A DNA stretch of 64,000 nucleotides from Nonomuraea endophytica (GCF_014203235.1 NZ_JACHIN010000005.1:310001-374000); one strand, 5' to 3'; positions 42,586 to 52,999 are shown, numbered from the stretch's first letter. Numbers and translations: made by a program. Notes: generated from the sequence alone by a model not told the origin.

Positions 42586-43346
42586 TTGGGCGGGTCGAAG
42601 CGGCCGTCTACGGCGGTCCAGCCGCCGTCCACGTAGAGGACGGAGCCGGTGACGAAGCTCGCGGCGTCACCGGCCAGGTAGACGACGGCGCCGGCCATCT
42701 CCTCGGGGCGGGCCCAGCGGCCCAGGGCGGACTTGGCGGCGTAGGCGGCGTACCAGTCCGGGTTGTCCTTGATCTGGCGGGTCAGCGGGGTCTCGACCAC
42801 GCCGGGCGCGACCGCGTTGACGCGCACCCCCGAGGGTCCGAACTCGGCCGCCGCGGTGCGCAGAAGCTGCACGAGCCCGGCCTTCGTGGCCGAGTACACG
42901 CCCTGGCCCGGCTCGGTCACCGCGGCCCTGATGGAGGCGAAGCCGATGATCGAGCCGCGCCCGCGCTCCACCATGCCGGCGCCGAAGGCCCTCACCACCT
43001 CGAAGGAGGCGCGCAGGTTGAGGTCCACCACGCGGGCGAACTCCTCGCCGGTGTAGTCGAGCAGGCGCTTGCGCACGTTGGTGGCGGCGGTGAAGACGAG
43101 CACGTCGGCGGGCTCCTGGGCGGCCAGCGTCCACACGGCCGCGGCGTCGAGCACGTCCACCTCGTACGCGCTCGCGCCGCACAGGGCGGCCGTCCGCTCG
43201 GCGGCGGGCAGGTCCCGGTCGGCGCAGACCACCTCGGCGCCCTGGGCGGCCAGGGCCAGCGCCGACTCCCTGCCGATCCCGCTGCCGGCGCCGATCACGA
43301 CCGCCCGCCGTCCGTCCAGGCGGAACAACCTCTCGTAGCTCGTCAT
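42582..43346 (-). CDS. Short-chain dehydrogenase/reductase
   Basis: A 254-residue classical SDR. The cofactor motif is GAGSGIGRESALALAAQG, the catalytic Ser region is SIIGFASIRAA, the Tyr-x-x-x-Lys is YSATKAG, and the C-terminal VNAVAPGVVETPLT and SVLYVDGGWTAVDG are standard. The acidic residue after the second strand (CADRD) favours NAD over NADP. The ATG at 43346 lies 17 bp from the ACTGGTC-GACCAGT palindrome that is also present at the transporter operon, so it probably belongs to that regulon and acts on an alcohol or keto intermediate of the same pathway. Confidence 0.9.
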   Translation of the reverse strand: MTSYERLFRLDGRRAVVIGAGSGIGRESALALAAQGAEVVCADRDLPAAERTAALCGASAYEVDVLDAAAVWTLAAQEPADVLVFTAATNVRKRLLDYTGEEFARVVDLNLRASFEVVRAFGAGMVERGRGSIIGFASIRAAVTEPGQGVYSATKAGLVQLLRTAAAEFGPSGVRVNAVAPGVVETPLTRQIKDNPDWYAAYAAKSALGRWARPEEMAGAVVYLAGDAASFVTGSVLYVDGGWTAVDGRFDPPN

Positions 43347-43356
43347 GGTCAGCACT

Positions 43357-43698
43357 CTAGTGACTGGTCCGACCAGTGCACCAGGTGGGCCGTCCGCTAG
43401 TCCATGGACCAGCGGACGACGACCCATGCGGCGGCGATGGCCGAGCAGCCGCCCGGTAGACGTGGCCCTTGTAGTTGCCCGCCAGGCACAGGCCGTTCTT
43501 CCAGGAGATCCGCAGGTGCTCGCCGTCCATGCCCCGGCGGACGCGGGTGAACGTGAGCCGGCCGGCCTTGGCGCAGGGCCGTACCAGGACTCTGCGGTTG
43601 TCCTGAGGCCCGGTCGGCGAGGACAGGCAGGTCGTGCGGTTGGCGAGCTGGGAGAGGGCGGCCGTCAGGGCCACGGCTGAGACCGCGTGAGTGATCAT
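43357..43698 (-). CDS. Putative small secreted protein (uncertain, perhaps frameshifted)
   Basis: A 113-residue frame with a signal-like start (MITHAVSAVALTAALSQLAN) followed by CLSSPTGPQDNRRVLVRPC and LRISWKNGLCLAGNYKGHVY, vaguely like a ricin-type trefoil fragment. The C-terminal ~30 residues (ARPSPPHGSSS onward) look unlike protein, whereas an adjacent frame continues as CSAIAAAWVVVRWSMD and stops at 43397. A one- or two-base indel near 43450 would join the two. Its 3' end runs through the SDR operator. It could be real, a decayed gene, or noncoding. Confidence 0.4.
   Translation of the reverse strand: MITHAVSAVALTAALSQLANRTTCLSSPTGPQDNRRVLVRPCAKAGRLTFTRVRRGMDGEHLRISWKNGLCLAGNYKGHVYRAAARPSPPHGSSSAGPWTSGRPTWCTGRTSH
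43363..43377. promoter_or_regulatory. GntR-type operator before the SDR gene
   Basis: ACTGGTC-C-GACCAGT is a perfect 7-bp-arm palindrome with a one-base centre, 17 bp upstream of the SDR ATG. It matches the TGGTCnGACCA consensus known for FadR-type regulators and is the same as the site at 53000 except for the central base. Confidence 0.85.
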
Positions 43699-43800
43699 GC
43701 GCCAGCCTAGACAGGAATTCCTTACCCGCCGCAAGATCCCTCTTCACCGCCAAGATCGCAGCCTGTAGGGTCGAAGGAAAGTTTCAGGTATGGAGGGACA

Positions 43801-44214
43801 GTGGGCAAGAAGCTTCACCTGTTGGCGCTCCCGATCGCGGCCATGGCCATGGCCGCCCTGACCAGCACCCCCGCCCAGGCGGCAGACGGGTACGACCGCT
43901 GCCGCGACGGCTACTACTGCATGTTCTCCGGGCTCGACGGCACCGGCGACATCATCGAGATCCAGGGCGACACCCCCAGCCTCGCCGCCCTCGGCATGGG
44001 CAGCAGGGGCAAGTCCGACTGGAACCGCACCGACTCGTGGATCCACCTCTACTCCGAGGCCGACTACGGCGGCTGCTCCGCGGTCACCCGGCCCCGCGAC
44101 AAGGGGAACTTCTTCAGCACCTTCCGCGACTTCTTCAACTCCGTCAGGTTCGACGGACCCAACGGGCCCTCCTGCTTCGGCCTGGCCCGTACCTCACCCG
44201 ACTCCCACGGATAG
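43801..44214 (+). CDS. Secreted peptidase inhibitor I36-like protein
   Basis: A 137-residue exported protein. A signal peptide (LHLLALPIAAMAMAALTSTP) precedes a domain with paired cysteines: RCRDGYYCMFSGLDGTGDI and GCSAVTRP with SCFGLAR. This is the pattern of inhibitor family I36 (SMI, Streptomyces metalloproteinase inhibitor) and of beta/gamma-crystallin-like folds. It may inhibit extracellular metallopeptidases or bind calcium. The GTG at 43801 follows GGAGGG. It sits alone, convergent with the aldehyde dehydrogenase operon. Confidence 0.85.
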   Translation: MGKKLHLLALPIAAMAMAALTSTPAQAADGYDRCRDGYYCMFSGLDGTGDIIEIQGDTPSLAALGMGSRGKSDWNRTDSWIHLYSEADYGGCSAVTRPRDKGNFFSTFRDFFNSVRFDGPNGPSCFGLARTSPDSHG

Positions 44215-44249
44215 AACCGTGCGGGCCGGGTTCCCCCCGGCCCGCACGG

Positions 44250-45674
44250 CTACGGGCGGATGATCGCCATCCGGGTGACGGTGAACTCCTCGATGGCGAA
44301 GCGCGGACCCTCCCGGCCGATGCCGGAGTCCTTGACGCCGCCGTAGGGCATGTTGTCCGCGCGGAAGCCCGGCACCTCGTTGACCACGACGCCGCCCGCC
44401 TCGATCCGGTCGATCGCGGCGAAGGCCGTGGCCAGGGAGGTGGTGAAGACGGAGGCGTGCAGGCCGTAGCGGGAGCGGTTGACGGTGGCGAAGGCCTCGT
44501 CCAGGTCCGCCACGGTCCGTACGCACACGACGGGGCCGAAGATCTCCTCGTCCCAGGCGGCCACCCCGTCGGGGACGTCGGCCAGCAGCGTCGGCACGAT
44601 CTCCCGGCCCGCGCGCCGTCCGCCGGTCGCCAGGCTCGCGCCCGCGTCCACGGCCGCCTCCACCCATTCGAGCACGCGCGCGGTCGAACGCTCGTCGATC
44701 AGCGGCGCGACCCGGGTCTCCGCCTCGCGCGGGTCGCCGCTGACCACGTTCTTCATGCGCTCGGCGAGCAGAGGCAGGAACCGGTCCCTGACCCGCTCTT
44801 CGACCAGCACCCGCTGCACCGAAATGCACGCCTGCCCGGAGGCGTAGTAACCGCCGCGCACCACCGCGTCAGCCGCGGCCTCCAGGTCGGCGTCGGCGGC
44901 GACCACCAGAGCGGCGTTGGAGCCGAGTTCGAGCACGACCTTGGTCGGGGCGGCGTTGCGGGCGATGGCGTGCCCGGCCGCCGCGGAGCCGGTGAAGGAG
45001 ACCGCGCCGATCCTGCGGTCCTCGACGAGCGTACGGCCGACCTCGACGTCCCCCGTGACCAGCTGAACCGCGGCCGAAGGCAGCGCTCCGGTCTCCCGCA
45101 GCAGGTGGACCAGCCAGAGCGTGGCCAGCGGGGTGGCCGGCGCCGGTTTGACGATCACCGGGCAGCCCGCCGCGATAGCCGGGGCGATCTTGTGGGCGGC
45201 CAGGAGCAGCGGGTAGTTGAAGCCGGTGATGCCGACCACGACGCCGATCGGCCGCCGCGTCCAGAACCCGGTCAGCCCCTCGCCGGAGGGCAGCAGGTCC
45301 AGCGGGACGGTCTCGCCGTGCAGCCTGGCCACCTCCTCGGCGGCTGTGGCCAGCGTGACGATCGTCCGCGCCACCTCGACCCGGCAGTCGACCAGCGGCT
45401 TGCCGGTCTCCAGCACGAGCAGCCGCTCGACCTCCGCGCGCCGCTCCACCAGCGCGTCGTGCGCGCCCATCAGCGCGGTACGGCGGGCGTGCGAGGGCAC
45501 CCGCGCCATGGCGGGCGCCACGGCCAGCGCCTCCTCCACGGCCTGAGCGGCCAGCTCGGCCGTGCCCAGCGGCGCCGTGGCCACCACGCTGCCGTCGTAA
45601 GGGAAGACGATCTCGGTGGTGTCCTCGACGGGCAGCCAGCCCGCCCCTATCGGCAGTCCGCTCGGCCAGTTCAC
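44250..45674 (-). CDS. NAD(P)-dependent aldehyde dehydrogenase
   Basis: A 474-residue enzyme oxidising an aldehyde to the acid. Catalytic residues are Asn153 (TGFNYP), Glu249 (VLELGSNAAL) and Cys283 (SGQACISVQRV), with Lys176 (VKPAPAT) at the cofactor site. The family is near succinate-semialdehyde and benzaldehyde-type dehydrogenases. The GTG at 45674 follows GGAGGA and overlaps the stop of the P1 peptidase gene (GTGA). As last gene of the ABC operon it likely oxidises an aldehyde released from the imported compound. Confidence 0.92.
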   Translation of the reverse strand: MNWPSGLPIGAGWLPVEDTTEIVFPYDGSVVATAPLGTAELAAQAVEEALAVAPAMARVPSHARRTALMGAHDALVERRAEVERLLVLETGKPLVDCRVEVARTIVTLATAAEEVARLHGETVPLDLLPSGEGLTGFWTRRPIGVVVGITGFNYPLLLAAHKIAPAIAAGCPVIVKPAPATPLATLWLVHLLRETGALPSAAVQLVTGDVEVGRTLVEDRRIGAVSFTGSAAAGHAIARNAAPTKVVLELGSNAALVVAADADLEAAADAVVRGGYYASGQACISVQRVLVEERVRDRFLPLLAERMKNVVSGDPREAETRVAPLIDERSTARVLEWVEAAVDAGASLATGGRRAGREIVPTLLADVPDGVAAWDEEIFGPVVCVRTVADLDEAFATVNRSRYGLHASVFTTSLATAFAAIDRIEAGGVVVNEVPGFRADNMPYGGVKDSGIGREGPRFAIEEFTVTRMAIIRP

Positions 45675-46684
45675 GGTCGTTCCTCCTGCAGGAGTCGGGC
45701 GCTGGGGAAGACGTCGAGATAGGCGGGCGCCTCCGGGCGGCCGGTGGCGGCCAGCACGGCGTGGGCCACGGCGCGGCTGAACACGTCGGCCCCTGCGGCC
45801 AGGACGTCCTGCGGCTCCGCGCTCGACGGCGCGGATCGGGCGGCGGTGGACAGCCCGAAGATGGTGTCGCCGTCGACCATGGTGTGGGCCGGGCGGATCG
45901 CGCGGGCCAGGCCGTCGTGGGCCACCCCGGCGAGCTTGCCGCACTGGGCCTTCGACAGCGCGGTGTCGGTGGCCACGACGCCGATGGTGGTGTTGAAGCT
46001 GGTGACCTTCACCGGCCGCCAGGCGTCCGCCTCCCGCGCGGACGGCGGCCCGAGACCGCCGAACTCGCCCGGCAGGCCGTAACGGGCGCCCGCCAGCAGG
46101 CCGCCCGAGGGGTCCAGGACCGATCCGGCGGCGTTCACCACGGCCAGGGCGGCCACGGTGACGCCCGAGCCGAGGACGGCGCTGGCGGTGCCGACGCCAC
46201 CGGCCAGCCCGCCCGCCACCGCGCCGGTGCCCGCGCCGATGGAGCCGTTGCGCGCCTCGTCGGCCGAGGCGGCGTCGTAGGCGGCGGCGCCCAGCTCGGC
46301 GGCGGGGGTGGCGCGGAAGTGGCCGCCCCGGCCCAGATCGTAGATGACGGCGGAGGGGACGATCGGGACGACGCCGCCCTCCACCGGGAAGCCGGCCCCG
46401 GCGTCGGCGAGGCGGTCCATGACGCCGCAGGCCGCGCTGAGGCCGTACGCGCTGCCGCCGGTCAGGACGACGGCGTGGACCCGCTCGACCAGGTTGCGGG
46501 GGTCGAGCAGCTCGGTCTCGCGGGTGCCTGGGGCGGCGCCGCGCACGTCCACCCCGGCCACCGCGCCCTCGCCCGGCGGCAGGATCACGGTGGTCCCGGT
46601 GAGATAGCCGCCGCCCACACGCTGCGCGTGCCCGACCCGGATACCCGGAACGTCGGTGAGCGCGTTGCGCGCCCCCGCCCTCAC
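45671..46684 (-). CDS. P1 family peptidase (DmpA/beta-aminopeptidase-like, S58)
   Basis: A 337-residue self-processing N-terminal-nucleophile peptidase. The N-terminus RAGARNALTDVPGIRVGHAQ, the glycine-rich GSIGAGTGAVAGG and the cleavage region FNTTIGVVATDTAL, where the threonine would be the freed nucleophile, are family marks. Members release N-terminal amino acids, including beta- or D-residues, from peptides and amides. The GTG at 46684 is preferred over a TTG at 46717, because GGGGAG precedes it and residues before it are repeat-derived. It is preceded by two tiny overlapped frames. Confidence 0.88.
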   Translation of the reverse strand: MRAGARNALTDVPGIRVGHAQRVGGGYLTGTTVILPPGEGAVAGVDVRGAAPGTRETELLDPRNLVERVHAVVLTGGSAYGLSAACGVMDRLADAGAGFPVEGGVVPIVPSAVIYDLGRGGHFRATPAAELGAAAYDAASADEARNGSIGAGTGAVAGGLAGGVGTASAVLGSGVTVAALAVVNAAGSVLDPSGGLLAGARYGLPGEFGGLGPPSAREADAWRPVKVTSFNTTIGVVATDTALSKAQCGKLAGVAHDGLARAIRPAHTMVDGDTIFGLSTAARSAPSSAEPQDVLAAGADVFSRAVAHAVLAATGRPEAPAYLDVFPSARLLQEERP

Positions 46685-46769
46685 GCCGCTCCCCGAAAGA
46701 GCGCCGTCGTCCCCCAAAAGAGCGGCCCCGGCTTCACGTCGTCCTCCAAAGAGCGGCCCCCGGCTTCAT
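46681..46769 (-). repeat. Operon junction with tandem 32-bp repeats forming two overlapped mini-frames
   Basis: Between the M20 and P1 genes a 32-bp unit occurs twice (46769-46738, 46737-46706) with a partial third copy. The M20 stop sits in an ATGA; the ATG opens MKPGAALWRTT, whose stop overlaps a GTG opening MKPGPLFWGTTALFRGAA, whose stop overlaps the P1 GTG. GGAGGA precedes the second GTG. This is a chain of stop/start couplings. Confidence 0.75.
46706..46769 (-). other. Duplicated mini-frames MKPG... (11 and 18 codons)
   Basis: The two tiny frames (46734-46769 and 46681-46737) are near-copies at the protein level as well (MKPG..LWRTT versus MKPG..FWGTT). They may only preserve translational coupling, not make a functional product. 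Both lie on the minus strand within the ABC operon. Confidence 0.5.
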
Positions 46770-47952
46770 GCGGGGTCCCGGGTCAGGAAGCGGCGGGCGG
46801 CCTCGGCGAACACGCGGGCGCACCGGACGATCTCCGCCACCTCCACGAACTCGTCGGCCTGGTGGGCGATCCACTTGCCGCCCGGGCCGTACACCACCGA
46901 GGGGACGCCGCCCCAGTGGGTGAGGACGGTGCCGTCGGTGGAGCCAGGCACGCCGCCGTACACCGGCTCCTCCCCGGTGACGGCGCGGTGGGCCGCGGCG
47001 AGGGCGGCCACGACGGGGTCGTCCACGGGGACCTCGACCGCTGGCCGGTCCACCAGGACGGCGACCTCGGTGGCGATCCCGGTGAACGCGGCCAGCTCAC
47101 CGACCCGGCCGGCAATCTCGGCGTGCGACATGCCCGGCAGCGTGCGTACGTCCACGAAGACCGAGGCAGCCACCGGGATGACGTTGACCTGCTCCTCGGT
47201 CCCGGCGCGGGCCACGGTGGGCGTGACGTACACCTGGCCGAGGTGCTCGTGCTCGGGAAAACGTTTCTGCAGCTCGTCCTGGTAGGCCCCGAGGGCGACG
47301 ATCAGCGCGCCGGCGGCCGGGATCGGGTTGCGGCCGTGCTGGGGCATCGCGCCGTGCGCCATCTTGCCGGTGAAGTCCACCCGCAGGCGCAGCGCGCCCT
47401 TGGCCACGGCGCAGATCTCGCCCGCCTCGGGCTCGGCCACGATGGCACCGTCCACGTCGGCGGCCAGCCCGGATTCGACGAAGTGGTGGGCGCCGAGCAT
47501 CAGCCCTTCCTCATCGGCCAGCGCGCACACCTTCACCCGGCCGGGGAACGGTCCAGCGAGCTGCAGCGCGCGTACCGCGTAGAGGGTGGCGGCCAGGCCG
47601 GACTTCATGTCGGCGCTGCCGCGCCCCCACAGCCGGCCGTCGCGGATCTCGCCGCCGAACGGGTCGACGGTCCACTCCGACAGGTCGCCCTCGGTCACCA
47701 CGTCGGTGTGGCCCTCGAACATGAGCGTGGGCCCGGGCAGCCCGCCCTCGACGACGGCGACCACGTTGGGACGGCCGGGCGCGGCCTCGGAGATCCGCGG
47801 CTCCCAGCCCCAGGAGCGCATCTTCGCGGCGACGAGTTCGGCGGCCGGCAGTTCGTTGCGCCCGCGCGCCGGGTCGTTGGTGCTGGGCACGCGCACCAGC
47901 GCCTGGGTGAACTCCACCACGCCCACAGAGTCGATCTCGATGTCGATCTCGA

Positions 47953-47956
<4 letters not shown>
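46766..47956 (-). CDS. M20 family metallopeptidase (ArgE/DapE-like)
   Basis: A 396-residue zinc amidohydrolase. Metal ligands are in FEGHTDVV (His and Asp), WGRGSADMKSG (Asp) and LADEEGLMLG (catalytic and metal Glu pair); the dimerisation domain starts near GALRLRVDFTGKMAHG. Enzymes of this class hydrolyse N-acyl amino acids or dipeptides. The GTG at 47956 follows GGAGGGA and overlaps the stop of the ABC ATPase gene. In this operon it would cleave the imported peptide or N-acyl compound. Confidence 0.92.
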
Positions 47957-48747
<791 letters not shown>

Positions 48748-49644
48748 GGGCCTCTCCTGTCAACGCCGGTTCGGTCTCGCACCGGGGGCCGGCGTGGGGG
48801 CAGCGGTTGCGGAACACGCAGCCTTCCGGGAACGCCCCGGCCGACGGCACGCTGCCCTTGATCGTGGGCAGCCGGGTGCCGCGCGGGGTCAGCCGGGAGG
48901 CGTCGAGCAGGCCCTCGGTGTAGCGGTGGCGGGGGCGGGTGAAGACCTCGCGCATGGGTCCGGACTCGACGACGCGGCCGCCGTACATGACCAGGACGCG
49001 CTCGCACATCGACGCCACCACCGCCAGGTCGTGGGTGATGAACAGCAGCGCCGGGGCCACCTCGGCGATCAGCTCCAGCATCTGCTTCTGCACCGTCACG
49101 TCCAGGGCGGTGGTCGGCTCGTCGCAGATGAGCAGGTCGGGCTCGTTGGCGAGGGCGATGGCCAGCATGACGCGCTGGCGCTGGCCGCCGGAGAGCTGGT
49201 GGGGGTAGGCGCGGGCGATCTGGGCGGGGTGCGGGAGCCGTACCCGATCCAGGAGGTCGAGCGTGCGGGCGCGGGCGGCCGCGCGGTCGCGGCCGTGCAG
49301 CGTCATCACCTCCGACACCTGCGCGCCGACCCGCATGAGCGGGTTGAGCGCGGTCATCGGCTCCTGGAAGACCATCGACACGGTACGGCCGCGCAGCCCC
49401 TTGAGCCGCTTCTCCGGCACGCCGAGCAGCCGGTGCCCGCCCAGGACGGCGGTGCCCGAGGCGCTGACGCCCTCCGGGAGCAGTCCCATGAGCGACAGCG
49501 CGGTGAGCGACTTGCCCGAACCGGACTCGCCGATGAGCCCGACCCGCTCGCCGGGCGCGATGGCGAAGGAGACCTCACGCACCAGTTCGAGCTCCCCGGC
49601 GCGGACGGAGAGCCCTTCAACGCTCAGCAGTTTCACTGGGTCGC

Positions 49645-50541
49645 TCACCGCTCCTCACTCACTCCGCGGAGTCCCTCCTTCGTCGGGCCTCCACTCCGTT
49701 CGCTGCGTCGGGTTCGCTCCCTGATCCTCCTCAGCTTCGGGTCGAGATAGTCGCGCAGGCCGTCGCCGAGGAGGTTGAAGCCGAGGACGGCCAGCGCGAT
49801 CGCGAGGCCGGGCCACAGGGCCAGGCGGGGCGTGGAGAAGAGGAGTTCCTGCGACTCCTGGAGCATGCGCCCCCACGACGGGGTGGGCGGCCGGGTGCCG
49901 AAGCCGAGGAACGACAGGGCCGCCTCGGCCAGGATCGCGATGGCGAACGACACCGACGCCTGCACGATGAGCATCGAGGCGATGTTCGGCAGCACGTGCC
50001 GTCCGGCGATCGCCATCCGGCCGCGCCCGGCGGCGCGCGCGGCCAGGATGTAGTCGGTGACCATGACCTGCATGGTCGCGGCGCGGGCGACGCGGGCGAA
50101 GGCGGGCACGGTGGCCACGCCGATGGCGATCATCGCGGTGAGCGTGCCGGCCCCGTAGACGGCGCCGAGCATGACCGCGAGCAGCAGCGCGGGGAAGGCG
50201 AAGACGAGGTCGTTGACCCGCATGACCAGCTCCGACAGCCAGCCGTGCGGGGTCATCCCGGCGATCATGCCGAGCGGGGCGCCGATCAGCGCGGCGATGC
50301 CGACGGCCACGATGCCGACGTACAAGGTGGTGCGGGCGCCGACCATGAGCTGGCTGAAGGTGTCGCGGCCGAACTTGTCGGCGCCGAGCAGGTAGCCGCC
50401 GCCGGGTTCCCGGAGCTTCCTGGCTGCGTCGACCAGGGTCGGGTCGTGCGGCGTCCACACGAACGAGACGAGCGCGGCGATCACCACGAGGGCGACGAGC
50501 GTGCCGCCGACGATCAGCCCGGCGTTCATCCTGCCCCTCAT
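49645..50541 (-). CDS. Peptide ABC transporter permease (DppC type)
   Basis: A 298-residue inner-membrane subunit with about six helices. The BPD transport domain includes YLLGADKFGRDTFSQLMVGAR and the EAA-like loop YILAARAAGRGRMAIAGRHVLPN that contacts the ATPases. The N-terminal soluble leader typical of DppC (FVWTPHDPTLVD) is present. The start ATG overlaps the DppB gene stop (ATGA). The last ~20 residues are Arg-rich and cytoplasmic. Confidence 0.95.
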   Translation of the reverse strand: MRGRMNAGLIVGGTLVALVVIAALVSFVWTPHDPTLVDAARKLREPGGGYLLGADKFGRDTFSQLMVGARTTLYVGIVAVGIAALIGAPLGMIAGMTPHGWLSELVMRVNDLVFAFPALLLAVMLGAVYGAGTLTAMIAIGVATVPAFARVARAATMQVMVTDYILAARAAGRGRMAIAGRHVLPNIASMLIVQASVSFAIAILAEAALSFLGFGTRPPTPSWGRMLQESQELLFSTPRLALWPGLAIALAVLGFNLLGDGLRDYLDPKLRRIRERTRRSERSGGPTKEGLRGVSEER

Positions 50542-51485
50542 GGCGCACCTCGCAGCCGGGGGTCGAGCACGGCGTAGGCCAGGTCGACCACGAAATTGAT
50601 GAGCAGCACCGCGACCACGAGCACCATGACGACGCCCTGGACGAGCAGGAGGTCGCGGCCGGCCACGCCGTTCAGGAGCAGGTCGCCGAGGCCGGGGATG
50701 ACGAAGACGCGCTCGACGACCACGGCGCCGATGAGCAGCGTCGCGAGCTGGAGGCCGAGCACGGTGACGACGGGGATGGAGGCGTTGCGCAGGCCGTGCC
50801 GCCACAGGGCGCCCATGCGGCCGCGGCCCTTGGCGCGGGCGGTGCGCAGGTAGTCCTCGCGCATGACGTCGAGCACCGACGAGCGGACGTAGCGGGTCAG
50901 GACGGCGCCCTGCACCAGGCCCAGCGACAGCCACGGCAGCAGCAGGCTCAGCAGCCATTGTGCGGGGTCCTCGGCCATGGGCACGTAGCCGCCCGAGGGC
51001 AGCGCCTGCGCCTTCACCGCGAAGACGAACACCAGCAGGATGCCGGCCAGGAACGCCGGGATGGCGATGCCGACCTGGCTGACGGCGCTGATCGCGGCGC
51101 CGAGCGGGTTGCGGTGGTGCACGGCGGCGAAGGTGCCGGCCGGGACCGCCACCAGCAGCGCGATGACCATGCCGCCGGTCACGAGCACGGCGGTGACCGC
51201 CAGCCGCTCGCCGATCTGCGGGCCGATGGGCGAGCTGGTCACGTAGGAGGTGCCGAAGTCGCCGGTGACCAGGCCGCCGAACCAGTCGAGGAACTGGGTG
51301 ACGGGCGGCCGGTCGGTGCCGTACTGCTGCCGCAGCTGGGCCACGGCCTCCGGGGTGGCGTTGACGCCGAGCGCGATCTCGGCCGGGTCACCCGGCAGCA
51401 GCGCCATGAAGGCGAAGACGACCACGCCGGCGACGGCGGTGCTCGCCAGGAGCACCGCCAGCCGCTTGACCAGGTAGACGATCAC
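50538..51485 (-). CDS. Peptide ABC transporter permease (DppB type)
   Basis: A 315-residue inner-membrane subunit. MIVYLVKRLAVLLASTAVAG starts the first helix; LLPGDPAEIALG with a following periplasmic loop is DppB-specific, and the EAA-like loop is YLRTARAKGRGRMGALWRHGLRN. The GTG at 51485 overlaps the stop of the binding-protein gene (GTGA). With DppC it forms the channel of the importer. Confidence 0.95.
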   Translation of the reverse strand: MIVYLVKRLAVLLASTAVAGVVVFAFMALLPGDPAEIALGVNATPEAVAQLRQQYGTDRPPVTQFLDWFGGLVTGDFGTSYVTSSPIGPQIGERLAVTAVLVTGGMVIALLVAVPAGTFAAVHHRNPLGAAISAVSQVGIAIPAFLAGILLVFVFAVKAQALPSGGYVPMAEDPAQWLLSLLLPWLSLGLVQGAVLTRYVRSSVLDVMREDYLRTARAKGRGRMGALWRHGLRNASIPVVTVLGLQLATLLIGAVVVERVFVIPGLGDLLLNGVAGRDLLLVQGVVMVLVVAVLLINFVVDLAYAVLDPRLRGAP

Positions 51486-52975
51486 TGCTTGGCGAGTCCG
51501 GTGAAGTCGAAGGACTCGGCGATGGCGTTCTTCGGCAGCCCGGTGACGCCCTTCTTCGCGACGATGAGGTTCGGGAAGAGGAAGAGCCAGTCGGCGGCGG
51601 CGTCGTCGGACAGCAGCTTGGCCGCCTGCTTGAGCTTGTCGGTCTGCTCCTGCTCGGTGCCCTTGTCGGCCTCGGCGAGCAGCTTGCCGAACGCGGGATT
51701 GTCGTAGCGGAAGTAGTACGACTTGTCGGCGAAGATGCCCATGTCACGGGGTTCGACGTGGTTGATGATCGACAGGTCGTAGTCGCCCTGCTTGAACACC
51801 ACGTCCAGCCAGCGGGCCGGGAACTCCAGCGGCTCGATGTCGGCGGTGATGCCCACCTGCGCGAGCTGCGACTTGACCACCTGGGCTGCGGCCACCGCGT
51901 ACGGCAGGTTGGGGATGCGCATCTTGACGTTGTAGGTCTTGCCGCCGAGCAGTTCCTTGGCCTTGGTCACGTCGTGCGGGTGGTCGCCGGTGCGGTCCTC
52001 GTACCACGGGTCGGTGGGCGGGACCATGGTGCCGATGAGCTGGCCTCTTCCGGCCCAGGCGGTGTCCAGGAGCGCCTTGTGGTCGATGGCGTGGCGTACG
52101 GCCTGCCGTACCTTCTTGTCGTTGAACGGCGGGCGGCCGTTGTTGAGGGAGAGCACGACCTCCCCGTTGGTGGTGCCCTCGACCGTCTGGAACCTGTTGG
52201 GGTCGGCGAACTGCTGCAGCGACTCGGGGGCCTGGACGCTGGAGATGACGTCGATGCCGCCGGTCAGCAGCGCGTTGTTCATCGCCGTGGCGTCCTTGAA
52301 GTACTTCAGCGTGACGCCGGGGATGGCGGGCTTGGTTCCCCAGTACTCGCCGTTGGCGGTGAGCTGGATGGAGTCGCCGCGCTTCCAGCTGCCGAGCTGG
52401 TAGGGGCCGGTGCCGACGGGCTTGTTGGCCAGGTCGGCGACGCCCGTCCTGCTGAACATGGCGCCGAGGCGGGTGGCCAGCGCGTAGAGGAAGCCGTTGC
52501 TCGGCTGCTTGAGCGTGACGACGGCGGTGGTGTCGTCCTTCTTCTCCACCTTGTCGACGACGTCGAGCTGGGCCTTGATCTTCAGCTTCCAGTCGGACTT
52601 GACCCGGTCGAAGGAGAAGACGACGTCGTCGGCGGTGAAGGGGGCGCCGCTGGTGAAGGTGACGCCCTTGCGTAGGGTGAAGGTGTAACTCTTGCGGTCC
52701 GGGGAGATCTCCCACTTCTCGGCGAGGAGCGGGACGATCTTGCCGTCCTGGTCCAGCTTGACCAGGCCCTCGTAGACGTTGACCAGCAGGGCCTGCGGGA
52801 TCGCGGCGCCCTCGGTCGCGGTGAAGTCGAGGTTGGCCGGTTCCGCCACGAACCCGACCGACAGCGACTCCTGTTTCGACGCCGTGTTCCCGCCCGGCTG
52901 CCCGCCGCCACCGCCGCCGCAGGCAGTGGCCAGCAGGAGACCGCCGGCGGCGATCATGGTCCCGATTCGCCTCAT
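51482..52975 (-). CDS. Solute-binding lipoprotein of peptide ABC transporter (family 5)
   Basis: A 497-residue extracellular lipoprotein. The signal peptide ends in a lipobox (LLLATACGGGG), so it is anchored by the cysteine. LLAEKWEISPDRKSYTFTLRKGVTF and GTGPYQLGSWKRGDSI are SBP_bac_5 motifs. It captures the substrate; short peptides, amides or opines are possible. The ATG at 52975 has AGGAGG nine bases upstream, better spaced than the in-frame TTG at 52981. It is the first gene of the operon, preceded by the operator at 53000. Confidence 0.95.
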   Translation of the reverse strand: MRRIGTMIAAGGLLLATACGGGGGGQPGGNTASKQESLSVGFVAEPANLDFTATEGAAIPQALLVNVYEGLVKLDQDGKIVPLLAEKWEISPDRKSYTFTLRKGVTFTSGAPFTADDVVFSFDRVKSDWKLKIKAQLDVVDKVEKKDDTTAVVTLKQPSNGFLYALATRLGAMFSRTGVADLANKPVGTGPYQLGSWKRGDSIQLTANGEYWGTKPAIPGVTLKYFKDATAMNNALLTGGIDVISSVQAPESLQQFADPNRFQTVEGTTNGEVVLSLNNGRPPFNDKKVRQAVRHAIDHKALLDTAWAGRGQLIGTMVPPTDPWYEDRTGDHPHDVTKAKELLGGKTYNVKMRIPNLPYAVAAAQVVKSQLAQVGITADIEPLEFPARWLDVVFKQGDYDLSIINHVEPRDMGIFADKSYYFRYDNPAFGKLLAEADKGTEQEQTDKLKQAAKLLSDDAAADWLFLFPNLIVAKKGVTGLPKNAIAESFDFTGLAKQ

Positions 52976-52999
52976 GTTCAACAGCCTCCTGGCTAGTGC

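Noticed and set aside
43363..43377. DasR-type operator for chitin sugars
   Set aside because: The arms resemble the DasR half-sites, but the centre is one base rather than two, and the divergent FadR-type gene explains the site better.
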